The notes below the pieces were generated by a model that was not told the origin of the DNA, searched no databases, and saw only the letters and a list, made by a program, of their open reading frames with translations. A DNA stretch of 64,000 nt from Haemonchus contortus (lineage: Eukaryota > Nematoda > Chromadorea > Rhabditida > Trichostrongylidae), in the NCBI GenBank assembly GCA_000469685.2, contig LS997565.1:50504501-50568500 (forward strand). The letters are read 5' to 3'. Shown piece by piece: positions 55,701 to 64,000 of the stretch. Position 1 is the stretch's first letter. The number at the start of each line of letters is the position of its first letter. A program made the translations under genes and the position numbers.

Positions 55701-58292
55701 ATCATCTGTGAAAATAAAAGTCATACAGAAGCTAGTTTCTACCAATGTTTAAGGTGAAAAACCCTCAGAATCTCTAAATAGGAAGTAGAAAATGTTAAGA
55801 AATGGTGTGATATTTATGTTCAGTTTTCATGACATTTTGCATTCCAGCACTACAAAAACCTATAAGCACGATCTGGCTCTCCACCAGAAAGTATTGTTTG
55901 TTCTTGACAATTCCTTCGAGGGTTCAAAGTGCAAAGACCGTAATTAGCCGGAGATACAGTCAAAGACCTTCCTGATTCTGAACTGAACTTGATCATGAGC
56001 GATCTTCAATGGTGCAATGGTTTTCGAAAAAGAATAATTGAACGTCGAAGGCTTCCAGATCTGTTTCCTTTTAGATATAAAGTACAAAAAGTCGTACACT
56101 AAAAATGAGGCACCCTGTCCTTTTCTCCTTACAGTCCCCAACGGTGCACCTGACAATCAAACAACTGGATTCTCCGTAAATGTTGCGTTGCGGGAAAGCC
56201 ATAGAGACTTTTTAACATCCTCGAGAATCAGTAGGGTAGTGATTCAACGGGCAAGAGCAACTTTTTCCAGGCGTGTGTTTACTATCCCACAAAAGATTGC
56301 GAACCAACTTTAAATCCTCTGGGCAGCTCTAGGTAAGGAAGAGAAGTGAGAGACCCAATCGACGCCTTCTTTGCACCTGATGCATCCGATTTGCGCAGCC
56401 GAAGAAAACTTTTGATTAATTACTCGTTGATTTGGACAGATGACCGATCTGCGGTCATTACTCTTTTTTCCAATAACAAGTGAATTCATACCCACAAATC
56501 AATTGGGAACGGACTGAAGGATCAAATAGACACGATTCACTTAAGTTACATTATAATGTTTCAAAAAGTCTGTATATCTAAGTCATTTCGTTTTTAGGAC
56601 GTCTGGTAACTCAAACTCTTTCTGCTGTCAATACGAATTAGTAGCAAGAGCTGTAGCGCGTGAGCAATTCGATCCGCCATCGCGATTACAACAACTTTCC
56701 AGAAAAACGTCAGGAGATAAATTTAGAAGAAAGGTGATGACAAGTGGCAAAGGCATTGCTGGACAAATGTAGGGATAGTGGACCGAACATCGCCCAACTG
56801 AATATTGCGGATTTTGAGACGTGGAAGGTAAGATGAAACCACCATGATTTTAAGCACAGCTTCACTAGTTCTGTTGAGAACAAATATGCGTACAGCTGAA
56901 TTAATCTTCAGGCCAATCTTCGTAGTGTCCTCGATGACAAAAGAAGTAAAAACTCGTCAAAACCAGGGGTCAGCGAAAAAAAATCAAACAATTTGCACCG
57001 TATGGACAATGCGTGCAATAGACATAAGGATTCGACTAAAAGGAGAATGCGTGGCGTATACCGAGGAGATGTGGAAAGCATAATCGTTTTTGTCTTTCAA
57101 AAAACACGATGATCGGTCTGCTTATCGTTCGACATTTTTCAGCCGCTTCCAGAAGACAAAACGTCGGCCTCTTCAGACCAAATAACACGGAAGATTAGGG
57201 AGAAGATATTTCGAAATAACAAACACAGCTGTAATATTGGTAAACAGTCGAGCTAAAAGAGGACAGATCGAAATGAATGCGCTGGTGTAGCATGTAAAAA
57301 ATGTGGTCGTACTACATGAGAAAGCCTAGCGGAGCACGCGTCAATGTAGAAATCAGAAAGTGAACGACAGAGTATAAAGAGATTTGAACAGAAATTGTTA
57401 CCCGAATCGACCCACATATTTAGTACATGCTGCTCGAACATAAGCTCTTCAAATGCTCACGGAAGCTTCACTTATAAATAAATAAGTAAATAATTAAACA
57501 AGAAAGTAGTTGAGCGCCGCAACTATGAAATCCTCAAGGACTCGAGACTGACTTGGTTTCCAGCCCGAGGCCGAAGTTTTGCCCACAACTCGCCATTTTT
57601 GTTAGACCCAGGATTACCTAACAAATATGACCCTAGATTGGAGAACGGAACTATTCTACGGATAGATGGAAAAGTGGTTTGGGCAGATATCGAAATCAGA
57701 AATGTCGCAGATTAAAATCGTCCAGCAAAGCCGTAAAAACAACAAAATGTGAAATAATTCATCCTACACAGTATGTATTTTGAAGCAACTTCTCTGGAGA
57801 CCTTGCGTAGGTGTCTCTTAAAGTCACTAAAGGGTAATAAGCGATAATAAGATAATAACAATTCTGCTCTGGGGTATGCCACGCATTAGTTTTCTACTCG
57901 AAATGTGAAGGAGAAGGTAGAGCGATGACAAATGCTGTCGCCAAATACGCAAACCGAGGGTCAATGAGCAGATTCAGTCCACTTCAGGCCAGTCAAGAAG
58001 TCATTTTCACCAATTTGATATTCGCCTGGGAGGGTAGAAACGTTGACTGGGTCGTCAGCTGGCTCCTAACTCCTAATATACCCCGTGTAAACACTTAGAT
58101 GTATGGCTCCGTTGCAAAGTGATAAATGAAAAGATCAAAGCAATCGATATTCGTACAGCTCGTCAAACAGCCTATGTTTATGGGTGACAGAAAAACCGCT
58201 CTCCTGAAGTGTACAGTAGATTTCAAACGATTTTGACGACTCACCTCGTCTCAATCTCCGGCTGGCACGATACGTTGGAATCGAAAGAACTC
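52788..58292 (-). CDS. Acidic, probably GPI-anchored nematode protein
   Basis: No family was recognised. Exons (minus): 58292-58245, 55705-55626, 55347-55248, 54052-53978, 53491-52788. All five join in frame and give about 335 aa. The first listed exon may extend to about 58329, where a hydrophobic VIILLLSVSSGVLS stretch would be a signal peptide; the true ATG exon was not found. The middle is very acidic (EEEEIYMSIDDPR, DPQDDSDEDDALPQ, VDDDGDEEDM), with a dibasic-rich RRLRRDD start. The C-terminus has small residues (PASAALSS), then TILSLIVTVLLCL and only three more residues, the pattern of a GPI-anchor signal. Cell-surface location is inferred from these ends. The 2.5-kb first intron contains another gene on the opposite strand. 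Confidence 0.65.
55130..55235. repeat. AT-rich simple sequence
   Basis: Imperfect AAATTAAATT/AAAATTATAAAAT repeats, almost free of G and C, in an intron of the acidic-protein gene. Confidence 0.7.
56135..56313 (+). other. Possible exon, relation to the next gene unclear
   Basis: After a strong acceptor (TTTCTCCTTACAG) the frame encodes NGAPDNQTTGFSVNVALRES and about 35 more residues to a TAA. A GTAAAT donor lies inside it at 56179. It could be an upstream exon of the nested plus-strand gene, but the phases do not clearly match. Confidence 0.35.
56598..57715 (+). CDS. Small unknown gene nested opposite the acidic-protein g intron
   Basis: Exons supported by acceptors, donors and phase: 56598-56733, 56912-57055, 57143-57239, 57564-57715, ending in TAA. 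The product is basic and polar (SNNLHRMDNACNRHKDSTKR; KTSASSDQITRKIREKIF). It finishes with a compact segment, LLDPGLPNKYDPRLENGTIL ... DGKVVWADIEIRN. No family was recognised. Between exons one and two, 56742-56829 reads AKALLDKCRDSGPNIAQLNI and onward to a GTAAGA donor in a frame shifted from exon one. Either that segment is intronic, or the gene has a frameshift near 56735. The N-terminus is unknown. It lies within the large intron of the minus-strand acidic-protein gene. Confidence 0.5.
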
Positions 58293-58329
58293 CTGAAGAC
58301 ACTGATAAGAGGAGAATAATCACAGCGCT

Positions 58330-60190
58330 ACTTGACCTGTGCTAATCTGGGCCTTTTCCAAATTGGTTTCAACAGAAGGAGGGCGCTAAAAGCGTTGGAG
58401 ACACTTGATCAGTGAATTTGAACTTAATGAGGGAGGGGAGAGGAGGGCTACGGGTCACTGTAACCTCCAGCTTTCGCTTAAAGAAATGATGGGTTAGCTC
58501 CAACTCACGTCAAAAAAAACTGAAGTTCATCTATTAAGGTTCAAGGGGAGTTTGAAGAAGGCAGCATTCCAAATGTATAGTTAACCACACCCTCCGCAGA
58601 GTGTTCCTATGTTGCCTATTTCCAGCTGTAGGCACCCCTACCCCCGAAGGCACTCTACCAGGGATAAGATCGTGCAGAGGTAAAAGCTTACCTGCAATCA
58701 AGCTGCACAGAAAAAGCGTGGCTGTGTGCATGTTCGAAATGCACTGCTTATCTTCACTGAATGGGTGCAGTGTCAGCGCTCGGACGACTGAACGACAACG
58801 CTTATCAGTCCTTCCCCTTCATCCCCGCTTCCAGACACCCACACGACCCATTTGCTCTGGGATAAATATCAAAGCTGGCATGATATCGGCCATTCAACCG
58901 GGAACCACTGGGTTCAAATCAATGCCTACGCAATCACAACTCGTACACGGCAAATCTGGTACCAGATAACCTATGGAAGCTACTAATAAAAGCTCTTACA
59001 AATATTGCTTTCATTTTTGCCGTCAGCATTTATCAAGAATTGAGCACCAGAGCGCAGCGAAGAAAGGGTAGCCGACCTTATTTAAGCTTGCAATTAGACA
59101 TGGTTTAGCCACTTAAATACTGCTTTTATCTGAGCCCCAGAAGGGTAGGAGCACCGGGGTTGGTGAGACGATCAACTCGTGAGAAAACGTCTGATGGGAT
59201 GGGAATTGAACATTCAGTTGAATCATTCACTTTGGCGCTACTTCCCTCCGAAAAAAACTTCAGCCGAGCGCCTTTACGAGCTCGCGAAGTCGGTTACTCC
59301 TCCTTGTGTGCGCTCAATGTTGGAAAGAAGCGATCCCCCCCCCCCTCACCCACCCTCACCTACTTTTTCACCTTTCATTGTGATTGTTCGAAGGAAGAAA
59401 GAACTTTCATATACGAAAATACAGCTGTGCTCGACTGGACCCATTCCATTTCATTTTCATTTCGGTTTCGCTCCAGTCGACACGGCGTCAGACTGCTTTC
59501 ATTAATATGCTTTTTTATTGAGAGTTAGAATTTCGAACATTCAAACATGTACTGTGAAGGAACCCATCCCCTGACGTCCGAAGCAATTTTGCAGAATGTA
59601 CTCGAGAACAGTCGTTTCTGCGGTTTGCAATTCATGTAAGATGCAAAATCAAAGAGTTCGAAGTATCATTCCGATAAAAATCTATATTAACGAATTTTTA
59701 CAAAAGCTGAGCCCATTACCCTGTTATTAGAAGGTCTACGGGACTCTCAAAAGGTCAGTATCAGGTGCATAATCCTGTCGTACCCGATTGATTCAGCAGT
59801 TTACGTGGACTTTTCACTTTTTCCAAGACTTTAAGTGGAAAGGAAGCCTTGACTGATTCGTATGAGTTCCAGTTCCAGTCTGCTCAGCACAACAATTACG
59901 GTGCTAGTGAAAGAAAAACAGTCCTAACCCAGATCACTTAGCTAGCACCGAACTAGTTTCGCTGCATAGATTCCTGAATCAAGGAACGAGTGGCACTTAG
60001 AAGCCTTTGCATAGACTGAATGCATGATCGTGTGCCACTTCAGTTTTTATTAGCAGTCAAATGAGGGGCGCACCTTATTTGAAGGATGATCTATGACAGG
60101 AATAATCCCCTACTCGGAGTCAAGGGAGAAAATGAAGTCATTACCCAACAACGGCTTTTTCCGTCAAATTTGAAGAATATGGATAGCCTT
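58330..60190. other. Mixed stretch: SINE-like piece and possible further minus exons
   Basis: A B-box-like GGGTTCAAATC occurs at 58910. C-rich runs lie at 59334-59346. On the minus strand several pieces read like protein: ETTVLEYILQNCFGRQGMG near 59550-59620, LEKVKSPRKLLNQSG near 59780-59830, and SMQRLLSATRSLIQES near 59955-60015. They may be later exons of the coiled-coil gene to the right, but splice phases could not be fixed. Confidence 0.35.
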
Positions 60191-60194
60191 TGGG

Positions 60195-60450
60195 AGTTAA
60201 TCAGTCCCGTCTAAAGGAGCCCTGCTCTCGACATCCATTCAGAATCTTAGTGGCGTATTAAATGCGTATATGGCCTATACAACGATTTCGGTGTCCATCA
60301 GGTCAGTGCTTTTATCCTCCCAGACGAGTCTGGGACCGATTAGCCGACCACGGAGGAATAGAAGGCTTAGTTGGCCGAGGTGGATATCGAGCCGGGATAA
60401 ACCCATAGGCAAGCGTGTATAATGGTGCGCTACTTGCCATTACACCAGTC
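60195..60450 (-). repeat. tRNA-like SINE (minus)
   Basis: A full-length but diverged copy of the 23.5-kb family: head near 60448 (GGTGTAATGGCAAGTAGC), middle CCCAGACTCGTCTGGGAGGA-like block, tail GGGACTGATTAACTCCC near 60200. Confidence 0.7.
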
Positions 60451-60697
60451 AAACTTATCCCTGAACTGCTCCATACATGAACCCAAAAGAAAAGAATGAC
60501 CTACTCTAGTTATCCACTTATGCCTACGGCCACTATGATTTTTATGAACTCACTGAATGATGAACTCAGTGAAAGACGGAGAATGTGTACAGTGAGGGGA
60601 AAATAATGTTTCTATTCTTATATACATGGCTAATAAATGAAAACCCTATCACATCGTAATACAAAATACGTGTAATTTCATGGAAGACACAAAATAC

Positions 60698-63218
60698 CAC
60701 AGAGGAGACTCTAAACAGACTAATTTCCAAAAGCGAAGGAAAAACATTCAAGCGCATTGTTTTGCCGAGGTATAACACCTCCTGCAGTCCAAATGTCTCA
60801 TCAGTAAAAAGCAAACAAGGATGATCCAACGGACTGCAAGGGCTTTGAGGTCAGGCTAACCTCACCGTAAGAGCTATAACAGAGATCACATGTCGTTGAA
60901 AGATGACAAAAAAAAAGCTTAAAAACGAGGTTTTGGTGGAAAACAATTTCTAATGTACAGGTAATTACAGTCAAAATTAGGAAAACGAGTCATTGCTATT
61001 CTGTTTCCCTGTACTTAAGCAATCGGTCAGTTCTAGATGATCCTTAACTCGGCATAATCTGCTCAGAACAGGTAGATTGAAATTGCTCTCCTCAGAAGCC
61101 GTTGCGGATCTTAGAAGGGTTTCCAGCGGAGCTTCACGCATTATCCGGCGCACCTTGAGAGCAGAGAAGTATCAACTACGGTAACGAAAAATAGAAAGAA
61201 AAAAAGATGTTTTCGAGTAGATACGAAAAATGCTCGACATACATTCCATTCTTCGGACAATCCTTCCGCTTGACATTGTTTGTTTTCAGAAGGAGCAACA
61301 GTTTGTTTCAGTGGTTGAGCAGAATGGATTGGTTGAGGGATTCGGAAGGTATCATTTGCCTCTGTAATGGAGCTAAACTAAAAGAGTGACGAAACTACCT
61401 TGGCGAAAACACACATGTTGAGTTGAATACTTTCACGCCGAACAATTAAAATATCCCAACGGTAAGGGATCTTAGAGAAGAAGTAGGAAAAAAAGGATGA
61501 ACATGAAATTAGTGGATTAAAGGGAAGTGTACTAAATGTGCTTCGATCCACATTTTTGTTGAACGACTGTGAGCTCTCTAAGCATAACGGTCATTTCGGT
61601 TTTCTTCTTGTCCAAGATTTCTCTAGCACCTTACCCTTTGAAGAAGAAAATGAGAACTCTCTTTAGATGGCTTGATAACAATTAATCCGAAATGATCCAC
61701 TGACTTGGAAGATCACTCAGCATTTGACTGGGAATATGTGCAAAGGTTTCCGATCCATTCTCGTTTCCAAACCTATCCATGGTTGAATTGTTAGCGAATA
61801 CGGAAGCTGCAGCTCCAAATCGTGGAATATTCTTCCATGCATCGTTCCGCGGCAAACTCACCTATACATATTCGTTCCAATTGGAGATAACTGTCATACA
61901 TGGAAACGATAAAAATGCTTCTTTTCTGGTTTGAAAAAAATATATATCAGTTTTTGAGAAGGAAATAAATATATTTCAGTACGTACTCTTCTCGTCGGCA
62001 AGACTGAAGTAGGCGGTGCACCTTCATCGGCCATTTCTACATCGATGCTGCTCGACATCGTTATGTTGTGCACATGGAAACTGCTTTGAAGGTTTTCTTG
62101 CCGCTGAAATTAAAATTAATTGATAATTTGGGTCGTCTTACTTCATATTAGGAGAGAATGCATTTAAGCTGAAGGACCTGATTAGGATACAGGGGTAAAA
62201 AGTACCAGAGTTCGGCGTATCGTGAGGCCTTCGTTTTTCGTGACTAATAATCTTTCTTCAGGGCGGAGTAACCACAAAAATAAACCCAAATAGAACCCAA
62301 CTCTAGGCAAATCAAGAAAATTCCAACAACAGGAGTGGCTGAAGTGACAACTCTACACTTACCAGGCGCTGTATTTGCACTTCAAGTTGACGTATCCGCT
62401 CTTCTTTTTCGTTTATTTCAGCTGCATGATGTTTTTCTTTCGCAATTAACTATAAATATTTAATTAAAAAGTAGGCAGTTAGGCAGATTTTTATCTACCT
62501 TACCTGATCTCTTGTTTGAGCAGCCAAACGTTCTCTTTCACGTTCCATGTTTTCTACACGATTCTTCAGCATAAGCAATTGACCATTATGGTGGTAGTCA
62601 TTCTTCTCCTAAAAAAACTTGAACTTTAAAAACTTAACAATAAACAGACAGAGATTTCGTATCTCGATGACCTATCCGCCTAATTTATGCACACCAAAAA
62701 AAAAATACTGATATAATATTTAAGAGCCCCATTCTCTCGATGGGCTTTTCAGACATGCGACGGTTCTAAAACACTGTAAAAAAACTCGCAATCGTTCTTG
62801 AGAAAAGCTGGAACCTGCGAGTTGAAACGTCGTGGTGTGACCGATGGAGCCGTTCTTTGCATCGGTTTTCTTCTGTCATCCCGTGGAGCTCTAAGAGGAG
62901 AGCTGTGTACCGGTGCACCCTTTGTCGTTCCATTCTCTCTCGAAGCAGTCAGTGTTCCCATATGTTGGCTTTTCACGCCTCTTCGTAATAAGATCGTTTC
63001 TAAAGGCATGCTTCTATGATGGAACTCGCATGACAGCCAAACAAAGATTACTATAAACAGAAGGTCGTCAAGATCTTACGCGTAATTTGACTTGGCTCCG
63101 CAAGGACTGGATCATTGAAGGAGTCATCCGAGTCAGGGTAATCTTCATCACGCTCTCCTGCGAGATGGTTCGATTTCGCCCTTTTCCTAGGCGGTGATAC
63201 GGAAAAATAATTTGTCAT
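60698..63218 (-). CDS. Coiled-coil protein, probably nuclear; possibly ATRIP-like
   Basis: Minus exons with good signals: 63218-63080 (ATG; start VSPPRKRAKS then acidic DEDYPDSDDSFNDP), 63019-62815, 62608-62504 and 62449-62363 (both coiled coil, rich in E/R/K/L), 62103-61987, 61861-61682, 61372-61243, 61153-60987, 60833-60698. Exons three to six join in phase. The exon-one/exon-two junction does not keep phase, so one boundary is wrong or there is an indel. The exon at 61861 can end in a stop (SQWIISD) at 61682, giving a short form, or splice at a GTTTGG donor to the 61372 exon. A basic NLS-like patch, acidic segment, coiled coil and helical tail recall ATRIP, the ATR partner in the DNA-damage checkpoint. 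That is a resemblance of layout only. An SL acceptor (TTTGTAG) lies just before the ATG. Confidence 0.55.
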
Positions 63219-64000
63219 TTGACCTACAAATACATTCAAATCCACCACACTGGATAGCCTCAACAATAAGAAAGAGAACACCATTTAGAGCATTCGGTGA
63301 TTGACTGGTACTGTATAACACTCCTCTACATATTAATCAAATCTTTCCTTAAAATACACAAATATGTGACAAACCATTCTCCACAAAAAACCAATTTCAC
63401 TTACGCAATGAAAGAGGAGGCTTTCACTTCACATTACATGCAAAAGAAGACCACCGAGGTATCTGACCGAACACTGATTTGTTTGACACAACGCAACCAC
63501 TATATACATTTATCATATTAAAACGAAAAATTGTAAAATTCTTACATCAAAATTTAAAGTCATAGTACTTGATAAGCTCTGGGAAAATAAAATCTCTCGT
63601 TTTGCAACACACTAAATAGCTCACAAATCATAAATTCCCGACCAAGGACCACAAACCAAACCTTATGCTAAACATAACTATGCAAAATAACTTCCTGTAG
63701 GTGAACCGAAAGACATGTTGAGAGAGTAAAAATAACTATTACAGAAACTGCTCTATCTTCAGAATCAACTTTGAATCACATCAAACCGGTAGCTTCTTGA
63801 ATCACAGTATTTACCACTAAAGCCTATAACAGTACAACTATAAGACTACTTCCCGTCGTCATCAGAGGAGAGACGGTGATGTTCATTGATTTCCTCACGA
63901 AAATATTCTATCGTCTTTATCAGCCCGTCTCGCATCGAGACCTGAACTATAATCTGTTGCACTAAAAATCGTCTACTCAATTTTTTGCTAATTTGAAAAG
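63219..64000. other. 5' flank of the coiled-coil gene; no other gene seen
   Basis: TTTGTAG, ending at the minus-strand base 63224, lies five bases before the ATG and is the likely trans-splice acceptor. The rest is AT-rich with no recognised feature up to the window edge. Confidence 0.4.

Overview
The window looks like genomic DNA of a clade V (strongylid or hookworm-like) nematode. Genes are split into many small exons. Introns begin GT and end in the worm-type TTTTCAG or TTTATAG acceptor. The recognised genes have an acceptor-like CAG or TAG 6-20 bases before the start codon, as expected for spliced-leader trans-splicing. Closest recognisable relatives are worm proteins, and mobile-element debris is abundant. 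I saw no bacterial genes, rRNA, CRISPR array or canonical tRNA gene.

Layout. 0-10.8 kb: no recognised gene, only scattered possible exons and one tRNA-like SINE. 10.9-18.8 kb (+): a complete Dicer-related RIG-I-like helicase (DRH), 29 exons, about 1,035 aa. 19-22.8 kb: no intact gene, some decayed coding-like debris. 22.8-27.05 kb (+): a complete SLC35B4-type nucleotide-sugar transporter, 10 exons, 326 aa. 28.7-33.2 kb (-): the terminal exon of an unknown gene and a possible signal-peptide exon pair, separated by a transposon cluster (deleted mariner, 758-bp foldback, Helitron-like element with tandem repeats). 33.3-34.9 kb: a mariner inserted beside or into a relic of a related element. 35.5-43.0 kb (+): a complete GH31 alpha-glucosidase with trefoil domain, 24 exons, 953 aa. 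43-48.4 kb: mostly repeats, including a LINE endonuclease fragment. 48.5-51.9 kb (+): a complete membrane-anchored SDR dehydrogenase, 8 exons, 311 aa, with a 1.1-kb foldback in one intron. 52.8-58.3 kb (-): an acidic protein with probable GPI signal. 56.6-57.7 kb (+): a small unknown gene on the opposite strand, apparently inside the acidic gene's first intron. 60.7-63.2 kb (-): a coiled-coil, probably nuclear, protein of uncertain family.

The genes do not form an operon or one pathway: spacing is kilobases and strands differ. The clearest theme is RNA surveillance beside heavy mobile-element load. A DRH helicase that recognises double-stranded RNA sits in a window with at least four long inverted repeats, several of them in introns that would fold as dsRNA if transcribed. 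That link is inference. Exon models were made by hand from splice signals, phase and family conservation; ends marked uncertain should be treated so.
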